Shown here piece after piece: positions 1 to 8,541 of a stretch of DNA of 14,627 bases (the stretch's first letter is position 1; each line of letters opens with the position of its first letter). Under the pieces are notes generated by a model, which saw only the letters and a program-made list of their open reading frames with translations, was not told where the DNA came from and searched no databases. This DNA comes from Tannerella sp. (GTDB taxonomy: Bacteria > Bacteroidota > Bacteroidia > Bacteroidales > Tannerellaceae). The stretch lies in the NCBI GenBank assembly GCA_031268395.1, contig JAIRXI010000327.1:1-14627 (forward strand), in the 5' to 3' direction. The translations under genes were made by a program, and so were the position numbers.

Positions 1-1
1 T

Positions 2-249
2 GAAGAAGTAAAAGCCGCTGTAAGCGTGGCGGTAGACTTTTACAATAATGAAAGACCGCATATGAGATCGACATGATGACGCCGGCCGAGGCTGCCGGTT
101 GCTCCGGAGAAATCGCCAAAAGATGGACAAGTTACAGGCTTATGGCTATAAAAAGTCGACAGGATGACTTGGATATCGCTGGAAACAGTTTATCTTTACC
201 GGAGTGTCAGGGGTTGACTGGAGGGTGTAGCCCGGAAGGAAACCCCTGA
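2..249 (+). pseudogene. IS3-family transposase (OrfB) C-terminal remnant, frameshifted
   Basis: From base 2 the reading frame gives the typical end of an IS3-family DDE integrase core (VDFYNNERPHM), then stops at 74-76. Moving frame after base 66 continues the expected family tail, IDMMTPAEAAGCSGEIAKRW, to a TGA at 247-249. One base missing near 65-66 explains the break, since the family usually reads MSxxMMTPxEA there. The 5' part lies outside the window. This is probably a dead or decaying insertion sequence, unless the missing base is a sequencing error. The frame running through the stem-loop near its end may be longer than the original protein. IS3-family assignment is from motif memory. 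Confidence 0.72.
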
Positions 250-250
250 C
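206..250. repeat. Stem-loop with perfect 10-bp arms at the transposase end
   Basis: GTCAGGGGTT (206-215) is the exact reverse complement of AACCCCTGAC (241-250), with a 25-base loop. No T-run follows, so it is not a standard intrinsic terminator. Its place at the end of the transposase frame suggests a structure belonging to the insertion element. Confidence 0.6.
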
Positions 251-267
251 AGGGATAAGACTCAAAG

Positions 268-380
268 AGTAAACAAATATCAGGCATAACAGTCTGAAGT
301 AAACAAATATCAGTTATAAGTACAAATCCGAGTCAACTTTTCTACGCGATAAGACTGGCAGACAGTCAACCTAAATCAGG
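268..380. repeat. Repeated element-end-like motifs after the transposase remnant
   Basis: AGTAAACAAATATCAG occurs exactly twice, 30 bases apart (268-283 and 298-313). A related GTCAACCTAAATCAGG lies at 365-380 and AGTCAAC at 331-337. Repeated gtnaac...atcag motifs just past an IS3-type transposase fit a terminal region of the element, so its right boundary may be near 380. This boundary is inferred; no target-site duplication can be seen because the left end is outside the window. From 381 to 511 I see no gene and no clear signal. Confidence 0.4.
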
Positions 381-511
381 AAATGACAGCCGACCCCAAA
401 CAGAAGAAACCGACCGTTTTCTGTGACAGGTGATGCGGTACGGGGAAATGAGGTTTGCCTGTTCAAAGACAGGGTCCGGAGTATATCTCACTGCCCTCCC
501 CCATTTGCCTG

Positions 512-3325
512 CTATTTCGCGCTTTTTATTCCCCGGAATATCCTGGGCGAAGCACCGTCTTTCAGATAGAGACGGAAAATGTAAACGCCTGGCGAAAGCG
601 ACCGGGTTTGAATCTGCCTGTCCGGATTCTCCACCCGCAGGCAACATCTCCCGTCCGCAGCGTAGGCCTCTACCCGTCCGACACGGTCAAATCCTTTTAT
701 TTCTACCTGGTTGCCAAACATGGAGGGGTATATGGCAATGGCGTTTTCATCCAAATCCGCATTTCCATTTCCCGTCGATATTTCCACCAGGCTGCTGCGC
801 GCCCCTTCGTCGTCGCCAAACTGGGCAGATACCTGATAACGGGCATTTAATATCGGATCCTGATCGATGAATCGCCTGCTTGAGGCGGAAGTTGTCCCGA
901 TTTGCGCCTGATTCCGGTATATGTTGAAGCCCGATATTTCGGGAAAGACAATCGGTGGAAAACTGTACAGCGAGATGTTTCCCGGCAGGTAGGTCGAAAC
1001 GGCGATACGTCCGGAGGCGCCGGTATTGGCTGTACAGACGGGAAACGTGTCCGGTTCGTCAGGCCCGGACGCCGGCAATTCCCCTTCGTCGGAGGTGATG
1101 ACGGCGGCAATGAAAAAGTTCAGGCTAAATTCTTCATCCGGATCATTTTCGTCGTAAAGCGTGTTCCAGTTTTGTCCGTCATACGAATAAACATTCCCTT
1201 TTCCCTGAATGGCAGGACCCCCGTCACACATAGCCGGATACTCTGCCGGACGGTTCGATATCCTGGAAGTGTACAGGGACACGATCAGCGGCCGGGTTCC
1301 GTCGATGACAAAGGGCGTGCCCAGGGGAACCGTATTCGTGGCGCCATACTGCGGATAGGTGATGCTTTGCCGGAAGGTTCTGTTTCCCTGGACGATGTAA
1401 ATGTCATACGAATTGTTCCTGATGGGCACGTATTTGATGGCGGCAAGCGTTTTCCGGTGAAAAGGCCGAATCTCTTCCTTTTCCCAGAGCTGGCCGAAGT
1501 AGAAGCGTCTGGTATCATCCATAAGCACCTGGGTAGAGGCATGGGAACTGCCCCGGTAGATGGTTTGTTCATACAGAGGCGGCTCCCAGAGCACGGCGAT
1601 TTTTTCCGATGTCGTAGGCATGGCGGAGACGTTCACCGGCGCCTTGTATTCGGGGATCGGGAGGGAAGCCGTGCTGAAACCCGATTCCTGTTCGTTTCCG
1701 TAAATGGCCGAAACGCTGTACTCGTGCCACCCTGCCGCCGGAGAGGCTTCCGTATGGAAAAGTTCCGTCGTCTCGCCCGTCTTCGTGCCGTTGTCATAGA
1801 TGCGGTATTTCAGCGGAAGACCGGATGCGGGCGCTTCCCAGCTCAGCCGGGCCATCTTCGATTCGTAGACGGCTTTCATGCCGGTGGGAGCAGACATCTG
1901 CCCGCTGTAGTAGCGGCCTTCCAGCGTTTCCGCTCCCGAACCGGAGGGATCCAGATACTTGTCCATCGAAGACTCGTACCTGTCCCAGTGATAGCTCAGT
2001 TTCCCGTACAGGTTAAGTCCGGTCGGATCGTAGCAGGTGGAACTTCCGCCCGTCAGGGAGGCGACGACCAGCTGGTTTTCGTTGAACAGGGGCGACCCGG
2101 ACGAGCCTTTCTCGGTGATGCCGTGGCCGTTCGCGGTTTCGTCGAAAATCACGTTCCAGTGCGCGTTGAAATCGCCCGCGAGCGTATTGTCTGTCTTGAA
2201 GGTAGCCGGGACGGCCGGATTCCTGTAGGTAGAAATCCTCATGTGATCGTTCGCCGGACAGTGGATGCCCACACCCGACAGCGCCGGTTTGTCGCGCCGG
2301 TCCCAGCCGTTGTAGTACACATCGTATTCTTGCGGAATATCGGCGTTCAGCAGCAGCAGCAGTCCGTCGGATTCGCCATTGGTCTGCGTCGATGCCATTT
2401 TCCGGCAGCCGGTCATCGTTCTGGGGAGGACAAAGCCCGACCCGCTTTCGCACCCGCTCCATTCATAACGAAAATAAAACACCCACTGTTTCAAGTCATC
2501 CGCCGACGCTTCGGTGTTGTCGCCATCCACGGAGCAGTGCTGCGCGGTCAGGATATACGGCTTCAGGTCCTGGGCCGTATTGTTGAGCAGCGCAGCCGAA
2601 CAGAGGTAACTTTTGGAGCCGATCCGCTGCAGCATGTGGCAGACTCCCTTTTTCTGGCTTTGCCAGCGATCGCCTTCTTCGCAGTTGACATTCACCTCGC
2701 AGGAAGCGCTCGCACGCAGGGAGACGGCGCCGTTCCCGGCAGACAGGTGATTGTATCCGTATCCGACGGCTTCGATTTCGATGCGCAGGTCGCTGTCGTC
2801 CGGCGAAGCCACATACTCCAGCGTCACTTCGTCGCCCGCCACAAACTCCGTCGCAAAACGGCCGCCCGACGGATGGGTGCGATGCGTGTAAGCGCCCAGC
2901 ACCTGCGTTTTTTCCGCATTGTAGAGGAAAAGTTTTCCTCCTTCGGGAATGTAAAAATCCGAGTAATAAAGCAAAAGCGCAAGGGCGCCCCCGGCCTGCA
3001 GGTGCAGTTGCCAGATTCTTTCGCCCCCGGGCAGCGTGCTCCACTGGCCTGCATTTTGCGGATTCAGGGCCACGTCAATCAGCGTGGCCACGGCTGCCGG
3101 CGCGCCCTCTGCGGCCTGCCACTCGTCGACGCGCTTCAGGTCTTCCACGTAAAACGTAACCGGAATCTGTTCGATGGCCTGACTGCTTCGCAATGTCACG
3201 GCGTGTTGAAAACTGGGAGGGAAACCTCCTTCACTTATTTGTGCAAAAATACTCATCACCTGTAACGCGAATATGCCCGCAATACCCGTGACCCTGCCGA
3301 ATGCGACATGCTTCTTTTCCTTCAT
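512..3325 (-). CDS. Lysyl-endopeptidase-like secreted serine protease with T9SS sorting domain
   Basis: A 937-residue exported protease of the Achromobacter protease I type (trypsin fold). The start at 3325 gives MKEKKHVAFG then a hydrophobic signal peptide to about residue 28; the upstream in-frame extension has no signal-like character. About 30-195 looks like a prodomain. The catalytic domain (about 205-475) shows SCEVNVNC, the His motif TAQHC (H263), an Asp in ESDGLLLL (D320) and GSSGSP (S409). Shared landmarks include YYNGWDRRD and paired cysteines 209/431, 215/292 and 242/264. Fibronectin-III-like segments follow (about 478-555, 560-745, 765-850). The last 80 residues (IYPSMFGNQVEI... 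SPGVYIFRL) form a T9SS type A sorting domain, so the protein is probably released or anchored at the outer surface. The usual S1 Asp appears to be N438, so lysine specificity is doubtful. It is a monocistronic gene, divergent from the next. Confidence 0.9.
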   Translation of the reverse strand: MKEKKHVAFGRVTGIAGIFALQVMSIFAQISEGGFPPSFQHAVTLRSSQAIEQIPVTFYVEDLKRVDEWQAAEGAPAAVATLIDVALNPQNAGQWSTLPGGERIWQLHLQAGGALALLLYYSDFYIPEGGKLFLYNAEKTQVLGAYTHRTHPSGGRFATEFVAGDEVTLEYVASPDDSDLRIEIEAVGYGYNHLSAGNGAVSLRASASCEVNVNCEEGDRWQSQKKGVCHMLQRIGSKSYLCSAALLNNTAQDLKPYILTAQHCSVDGDNTEASADDLKQWVFYFRYEWSGCESGSGFVLPRTMTGCRKMASTQTNGESDGLLLLLNADIPQEYDVYYNGWDRRDKPALSGVGIHCPANDHMRISTYRNPAVPATFKTDNTLAGDFNAHWNVIFDETANGHGITEKGSSGSPLFNENQLVVASLTGGSSTCYDPTGLNLYGKLSYHWDRYESSMDKYLDPSGSGAETLEGRYYSGQMSAPTGMKAVYESKMARLSWEAPASGLPLKYRIYDNGTKTGETTELFHTEASPAAGWHEYSVSAIYGNEQESGFSTASLPIPEYKAPVNVSAMPTTSEKIAVLWEPPLYEQTIYRGSSHASTQVLMDDTRRFYFGQLWEKEEIRPFHRKTLAAIKYVPIRNNSYDIYIVQGNRTFRQSITYPQYGATNTVPLGTPFVIDGTRPLIVSLYTSRISNRPAEYPAMCDGGPAIQGKGNVYSYDGQNWNTLYDENDPDEEFSLNFFIAAVITSDEGELPASGPDEPDTFPVCTANTGASGRIAVSTYLPGNISLYSFPPIVFPEISGFNIYRNQAQIGTTSASSRRFIDQDPILNARYQVSAQFGDDEGARSSLVEISTGNGNADLDENAIAIYPSMFGNQVEIKGFDRVGRVEAYAADGRCCLRVENPDRQIQTRSLSPGVYIFRLYLKDGASPRIFRGIKSAK

Positions 3326-3351
3326 CAGACAATTATTTAAACTGTTGCCCG

Positions 3352-3359
3352 CAAAGATA
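3352..3359 (-). promoter_or_regulatory. Bacteroidetes -7 box for the T9SS protease gene
   Basis: On the minus strand TATCTTTG matches TAnnTTTG exactly and lies 26 bases upstream of the protease start, which gives a short leader. No convincing -33 TTTG is seen at the usual spacing. The rest of the 275-base divergent region shows no clear promoter for the plus-strand oxidoreductase: a TTTG/TA-like pair at 3567-3596 sits too close to its ATG to be used. Confidence 0.5.
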
Positions 3360-3600
3360 CATGAAATTTTGATACGCGCACCCGATTGTCGGGGAAGAGG
3401 CCTGTTTGCCCTGCGGAAGACAGGGAGAAATTTGGCCAAAAGGAAGCGAATCCGGCCCGTTTATTTTGAGTCTCACCGTCCGGATAACACCTGAGGGCCC
3501 TTTCTGGTTTATTAATAAAGCATAAAAACCGGCCGTCGATTTGCCGGGTCCGTTTTTTGCCTTTCCTTTGATCGAAAAATAAACACGATACATTGCAATT

Positions 3601-5115
3601 ATGCACGAAAAGAAGAAAATAGCCATTATCGGCGGAGGCATTTCGGGCCTGTCGGCCGGGGTTTACGCCTGTCTGCAAGGACTTGATGCGGAACTGTATG
3701 AATCGCATCACAGTGTGGGTGGCGAATGTACGGCGTGGCGCCGCGGGGGGTACGAGATCGACGGCTGCATCCACTGGATGACGGGCACCAGTTCCCGTTC
3801 TCCCTGGCACGCATTGTGGGAGACCTGCGGCGCGCTGTCCGCGGAAACGGGCATCGTGAATCACGAACACATTACCTCCTGTATGGACGGACAGGGCCGG
3901 ATGTGTTATCTGTACAGCAATATCGAAAAAATGGAAACCGAACTGCTGCGCATCTCGCCCGGTGACGCAAAGGCCATCCGCGAACTGATTCGCCGGGTGG
4001 GAATATTCCGGAAGGTACAGTTCCCCGTCAAAAAGCCGATGGAAATGCTGTCGGTCGGGGAAAAACTGAAGTTCTTTCTCCCCTATACTTTTATTATTAA
4101 AGACATGCTGGCCGGCATGAAAATTTCGGTTGCCGATTACGTGAAACGCTTCCGCTCGCCGGTGATCCGGCAACTGCTTCTGGGTGTAGCCATCGACCGG
4201 AGGCATGTCAACACGCTGTTTCTCGCAATCGCGTGCCGGGCCAATGGCGACGGCGGATGGCCACTCGGCGGTTCGCGCCGGATGGCCCTGCGCATGCAGC
4301 AGCGATTCGAAACGCTTGGCGGGAAGGTTTTTCTGAACAGTAACGTAGAAAAAATCGTGATCGAGCAGGGCCGGGCTACCGGCATCCGGGTGCATGGCGA
4401 AACAGCCATGCGGCCGTTTGACTTTATTGTCCCCGCCATGGATATTCATGCGCTGCTGAACCGGCTGCTGGATGGGAAATATTCGCTTCCCTATTATGAA
4501 AAACGCTTTGCCGACATCGAGAAATATCCGCTGATTTCCGCGATGCAGATTGCCTTCGGCGTGGAAACCGACCTGAGCCACCGTCCGCACAACCTGACGC
4601 TGGAACTGTCCCGGCCGCTGGTTGCCGGCGGAGATACGGTCGCCCATGTTCATGTTCGCCATTATGCCTGCGATCCGGCCTTTTCGCCCGACGGAAATAC
4701 CCTGGCGGTTATCTGGTTTGTCAATTTTGCCTTCGAGCGCTGGCATGACTTGAGGGAGCAATCCGAGCAGGAATATCAGTCCGAAAAGAAAAGGATCGGC
4801 GACCTGATGCTTGCCGAACTGCACCGGGTATATCCCGAAACGGACGGAAAAGCGCGCGTGATAGACGTGGCCACGCCGCTCGCCTACCACAAGTACTGCC
4901 ATGCATACAGGGGGGCTTACATGTCGTTTCTGAGCCGTCCGGGAACCATGCCGGAAACTCACCGCGGCGTGATCGACGGCGTCGGCAACCTGTTCCTCGC
5001 CGGGCAGTGGGTCTTTCCCGACGGCGGATTACCCCTGGCCCTGCTGTCCGGGAAATTTGCCATTCAGCGCCTCGCAAGGCAGTTGCACCTCTCGCAGAAA
5101 CGCGGGCGGTCTTGA
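3601..5115 (+). CDS. Phytoene-desaturase/retinol-saturase-like FAD oxidoreductase
   Basis: A 504-residue flavoprotein of the CrtI/retinol-saturase superfamily. The N-terminus has the Rossmann FAD motif IIGGGISGLSAG (G11-x-G13-xx-G16), with the ribose-binding acidic residue E34 at the end of the second strand, then the HSVGGECTAWRRGGYEID segment typical of the family. The C-terminus carries the second FAD signature GNLFLAGQWVFPDGGLP (462-478). Members desaturate, saturate or isomerise polyenes and related lipids. No carotenoid genes (phytoene synthase, cyclase) are nearby, so the substrate cannot be named. The length fits the family and no signal peptide is present, so it is likely cytoplasmic or membrane-associated. 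The start is well supported because the FAD motif begins 10 residues in. It appears monocistronic, since the next gene has its own promoter. Confidence 0.85.
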   Translation: MHEKKKIAIIGGGISGLSAGVYACLQGLDAELYESHHSVGGECTAWRRGGYEIDGCIHWMTGTSSRSPWHALWETCGALSAETGIVNHEHITSCMDGQGRMCYLYSNIEKMETELLRISPGDAKAIRELIRRVGIFRKVQFPVKKPMEMLSVGEKLKFFLPYTFIIKDMLAGMKISVADYVKRFRSPVIRQLLLGVAIDRRHVNTLFLAIACRANGDGGWPLGGSRRMALRMQQRFETLGGKVFLNSNVEKIVIEQGRATGIRVHGETAMRPFDFIVPAMDIHALLNRLLDGKYSLPYYEKRFADIEKYPLISAMQIAFGVETDLSHRPHNLTLELSRPLVAGGDTVAHVHVRHYACDPAFSPDGNTLAVIWFVNFAFERWHDLREQSEQEYQSEKKRIGDLMLAELHRVYPETDGKARVIDVATPLAYHKYCHAYRGAYMSFLSRPGTMPETHRGVIDGVGNLFLAGQWVFPDGGLPLALLSGKFAIQRLARQLHLSQKRGRS

Positions 5116-5116
5116 G

Positions 5117-5160
5117 AACGATAAGCGATGAACCCGTTCATCATTCACCGTTCATCGTTA
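5117..5160. repeat. Heptamer-type intergenic repeat with small dyads
   Basis: The stretch after the oxidoreductase stop contains GATGAAC-CC-GTTCATC (5127-5142), a 7-bp dyad, plus outer AACGAT/ATCGTT arms. On the minus strand it reads as GATGAAC/GGTGAAT-like heptamers in tandem. No T-run follows, so terminator function is uncertain. It may be a dispersed intergenic repeat. Confidence 0.4.
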
Positions 5161-5203
5161 AACCACGGTCCCTCAAAAAAAGATATAACCTTTATCTTCC
5201 GCA

Positions 5204-5234
5204 GTTGCAAATCCGGATTTTTCATGTAATTTTG
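5204..5234 (+). promoter_or_regulatory. Bacteroidetes primary-sigma promoter of the DUF2723-deacetylase operon
   Basis: GTTG (5204-5207) is separated by 19 bases from TAATTTTG (5227-5234), a full match to the -33/-7 pattern (TTTG, 19-21 bases, TAnnTTTG). Transcription would begin near 5241, leaving an AT-rich leader of about 30 bases without a Shine-Dalgarno before the ATG at 5272. This is the best promoter in the window. Confidence 0.75.
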
Positions 5235-5271
5235 CGGCCAAAGTAAAATAAAACAGTATAATTCATAGATT

Positions 5272-8200
5272 ATGAAGCAATATAAACTGATTAACAATGT
5301 GCTGGGATGGATCGTTTTTCTGATCGCATCCTGTACCTATCTGGCAACGATTGAATCGACAGCCAGTTTCTGGGATTGCGGAGAGTTCATTATCTCGGCA
5401 TTCAAACTGGAAGTCGGACACCCGCCCGGAGCGCCGTTCTTCATGCTGACCGCTAACCTGTTCACGCAGCTGGCATCCAACCCGTCGACGGTGCCCGTCA
5501 TGGTGAACAGCATGTCGGCGCTGTTCAGCGCATTGACGATTCTGTTCCTCTTCTGGAGCATCACCCACCTGGTGCGGCGGGTTGTGCTGAAAAAGGGCGA
5601 AAATGAATGCACGCCGGGACAGCTGCTGCTGGTAATGGGCTGCGGCCTGGTCGGAGGGCTGGCCTATACGTTCAGCGACACCTTCTGGTTCAGTGCGGTG
5701 GAAGGCGAGGTATATGCCTATTCGTCGCTGTTTACGGCGGTCGTCTTCTGGCTGATCCTGAAATGGGAGGAAGTAGCCGACCGCCCCCATGCCGACCGCT
5801 GGATTGTGCTGATTGCCTATTTCATGGGACTGAGTATCGGCGTCCACCTGCTGAACCTGCTTTGTATTCCTGCCATTGTACTGGTGTATTACTACCGGAA
5901 ATTCCCGGATCCCACCCTGAAAGGGACGCTGATCGCGCTGGCCGTTTCATTTGCCATTGTGGGTCTGATGATGTACGGCGTCGTACAGGGCCTGGTCGAG
6001 GTCTGCGGCTGGTTTGAACTGCTCCTGGTCAACGTCTTCGGGATGCCGTACAATTCCGGCGTCTATGCCTACATGATTGTCATTGCCGGCGTACTGGCCT
6101 GGGCCATCTGGGAAACGATGCGCACGAACGTGAACGCGACGCGGATGAAAATCGCATTCATCCTTGTGATTACCCTTTTGGGCATCCCGTTCATCGGCAG
6201 CGGCTACTGGCTGGGGATCTTCCTGATTGCCGCCCTGACCGCCGGCACGTTCTATTTCAAAAAAATAAATATCAAGGCGCTGAATACGATTCTCGTTTCG
6301 CTGATGGTCATTGTGGTAGGCTATTCGTCATACGCGCTGATCCTGATCCGCTCCTCGGCCGATACGCCCATGAACCAAAACGCGCCGAGCGACATTTTCA
6401 CGCTCCGCACCTATCTGGCACGCGAACAGTATGGCGATACGCCGCTCTTTCACGGGCAGACGTTCGTTTCGGACGTGAAGCGCGAAAGCACTGGCTCAAG
6501 CTGCGCGCCCGTCACGAAAAACACCGTGCCCATCTGGAGCCGTGTCATCAAGAAAAACCCGGGCGAAAAGGATCATTACTATATTTCTACCTACCTGCCG
6601 AAATACGAATACGTGGAAGAGACGGAAATGCTCTTTCCGCGCATGTTCAGCGACAACCCCTCGCATATCAACGGCTACCGCTTCTGGGCAAATGTGAAGG
6701 GCACGCCCGTCAGGTACACTCAGTGCGGAGAAACCAAAACGGTGATGAAGCCGACATTTGCCGAAAACATCCGTTTCTTTTTCAATTACCAGTTGAACTA
6801 TATGTACTGGCGTTATTTCATGTGGAATTTTGCCGGGCGCCAGAACGATCTTCAGGGGCACGACGGGAGCATCCTGAACGGGAACTATCTGACCGGTATC
6901 GGGCCGGTCGATGCCCTCCGGTTAGGCCCGCAGAAGGACATGCCCTCCGACGTGGAAGGCAATAAGGCGCACAATACCTACTACATGCTGCCCCTGTTAC
7001 TGGGGCTGCTGGGCATCGGATTTCAGGTATTCAGCGGCAAAAAGGGGATCCAGAGTTTCTGGATCACCTTCTTCCTGTTTTTCATGACCGGCATCGCCAT
7101 TGTCCTGTATTTGAACCAGACGCCCTACCAGCCGCGTGAACGGGATTATGCCTACGCCGGTTCGTTCTATGCGTTTTGCATCTGGATCGGATTCGGCGTG
7201 GCTGCGCTGGCCGCCGCCATGGAAAAATACCTGAAAACGCCGGCTGTCATCGCCGGAGGCATTGCTTCCCTGGTCTGCCTGCTGATACCGCTGCAGATGG
7301 CTTCCCAGACATGGGACGACCACGACCGTTCGGGACGTACCGTAGCGCGTGATTTCGGCGCGAATTACCTGGAATCGTGCGAGCCGAATGCCATCATTTT
7401 CACGAACGGCGATAACGACACCTTCCCGCTGTGGTATGCGCAGGAAGTGGAAGGGATCCGGACCGACGTGCGCGTATGCAACACCAGTTACCTGCAAACG
7501 GACTGGTATACCGATCAGATGAAACGCCAGGCATACGACTCGGAAGCGCTCCCGATCTCGTGGACGCGGGACAAATACATTCAGGGCACCCGCGACCGGG
7601 CGTGGATCTTCAACCGGATCCGGCAAATCGAACTGGGTACGGCGCTGGAATTTGTCCAGAGCGACGACCCGAAATACAAAAGATTACCCGGAATCAACCA
7701 GAGCATCGATTTTATTCCCTCGGAAACGATTGTCTACAAAGTAGACTCGGCCGCCGTCGTGCAGCACAATGCCGTCTGCCCGGAAGACAGGGACTTTCTG
7801 CTGAAGGAAATGGTCATCGATCTCTCCGGAAAGAGCGGACTGGGCAAGGAAGCCCTGACGATTCTCGACCTGCTTCATACCAACAACTGGGAACGGCCGA
7901 TCTATTATGCCATTACGGTGGATTCCGGGCAGTTTGTCCGCCTGAGTCCCTATTTCCAGAAAACAGGTCTTGCCTACCGGATTACGCCCGTCAACACGCA
8001 GACCGGAGGCGCCCGTTCGATTGATACGGAAAAGATGTATGACAACGTGATGAACAAGTTCAGGTGGGGCGGTTTGGAGACGCCGGGCCTCTATCTGGAC
8101 GAAACGGTGATGCGCATGTGCAAAAATTACCGGATGACCCTGTTCGGCGACCTGGCTTCCGCACTGATACAGGAAGGGCAGAACGAAAAGGCGCTGGCGG

Positions 8201-8538
8201 TACTGGACAAGGCCATGCAGGTGCTGCCGCCGGAAAACGTACCCTGGGACTATACGCTGCTGGGCATTGCCGAGTATTACATGGCGCTGGGCGAAAAGGA
8301 CCGGAGTGAACAGATCCTGAATGGGATTGCGGACAATTCCATGCGCAGCCTCCGCTGGTTTTTCCAGCTGCGACCGGATCTGCTGATTGGCGTACAGCGG
8401 GAATTTAAGTTTCAGATGGATGTAATGCAGAATGTGATGATCATCGGACTCCGCAACAATCCGGAATACGGCGCCGGTTTCAAGGAGGAATACAACAGTT
8501 TCCGGATGGCTTATTCACAGGCATTCGCCAATCGATAG
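5272..8538 (+). CDS. DUF2723 (TMEM260-like) multi-pass membrane protein, putative O-glycosyltransferase
   Basis: A 1088-residue integral membrane protein. Roughly eleven hydrophobic segments lie between residues 4 and 360, followed by a polar region (about 365-570), four more hydrophobic segments (about 575-690) and a soluble C-terminal part with TNGDND (near 711-716) and TPR-like helices at about 960-1035. The N-terminal loop SFWDCGEF (D35, E38) and VGHPPGAP (48-55) are the family hallmarks and resemble the acidic first-loop motif of GT-C glycosyltransferases. The human homologue TMEM260 is a protein O-mannosyltransferase, so a polyprenyl-sugar-dependent transferase acting on the periplasmic side is a reasonable inference. 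The bacterial substrate is unknown. The next gene starts 3 bases after the stop, indicating one transcript. Confidence 0.85.
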   Translation: MKQYKLINNVLGWIVFLIASCTYLATIESTASFWDCGEFIISAFKLEVGHPPGAPFFMLTANLFTQLASNPSTVPVMVNSMSALFSALTILFLFWSITHLVRRVVLKKGENECTPGQLLLVMGCGLVGGLAYTFSDTFWFSAVEGEVYAYSSLFTAVVFWLILKWEEVADRPHADRWIVLIAYFMGLSIGVHLLNLLCIPAIVLVYYYRKFPDPTLKGTLIALAVSFAIVGLMMYGVVQGLVEVCGWFELLLVNVFGMPYNSGVYAYMIVIAGVLAWAIWETMRTNVNATRMKIAFILVITLLGIPFIGSGYWLGIFLIAALTAGTFYFKKINIKALNTILVSLMVIVVGYSSYALILIRSSADTPMNQNAPSDIFTLRTYLAREQYGDTPLFHGQTFVSDVKRESTGSSCAPVTKNTVPIWSRVIKKNPGEKDHYYISTYLPKYEYVEETEMLFPRMFSDNPSHINGYRFWANVKGTPVRYTQCGETKTVMKPTFAENIRFFFNYQLNYMYWRYFMWNFAGRQNDLQGHDGSILNGNYLTGIGPVDALRLGPQKDMPSDVEGNKAHNTYYMLPLLLGLLGIGFQVFSGKKGIQSFWITFFLFFMTGIAIVLYLNQTPYQPRERDYAYAGSFYAFCIWIGFGVAALAAAMEKYLKTPAVIAGGIASLVCLLIPLQMASQTWDDHDRSGRTVARDFGANYLESCEPNAIIFTNGDNDTFPLWYAQEVEGIRTDVRVCNTSYLQTDWYTDQMKRQAYDSEALPISWTRDKYIQGTRDRAWIFNRIRQIELGTALEFVQSDDPKYKRLPGINQSIDFIPSETIVYKVDSAAVVQHNAVCPEDRDFLLKEMVIDLSGKSGLGKEALTILDLLHTNNWERPIYYAITVDSGQFVRLSPYFQKTGLAYRITPVNTQTGGARSIDTEKMYDNVMNKFRWGGLETPGLYLDETVMRMCKNYRMTLFGDLASALIQEGQNEKALAVLDKAMQVLPPENVPWDYTLLGIAEYYMALGEKDRSEQILNGIADNSMRSLRWFFQLRPDLLIGVQREFKFQMDVMQNVMIIGLRNNPEYGAGFKEEYNSFRMAYSQAFANR

Positions 8539-8541
8539 TAC

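Noticed and set aside
400..424. Hairpin ACAGAAGAAAC...GTTTTCTGT as the protease-gene terminator.
   Set aside because: The stem needs a bulge and lacks a T-run in the right place on the minus strand. It is too weak to call.
902..3265. A 787-codon open frame on the plus strand opposite the protease gene.
   Set aside because: Its translation is arginine-rich and low in complexity with no recognisable domain. The minus strand encodes a full protease with signal peptide, catalytic motifs and sorting domain, so this is a shadow of GC-rich coding DNA.
3567..3596. TTTG...TACATTGC as promoter for the FAD oxidoreductase gene.
   Set aside because: The -7 match is imperfect and lies 4 bases before the ATG, so transcription would begin inside the coding region.
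3337..4962. A 541-codon open frame on the minus strand opposite the FAD oxidoreductase.
   Set aside because: No domain or signal is visible, it overlaps the divergent promoter region, and the plus strand carries clear FAD motifs at both ends.
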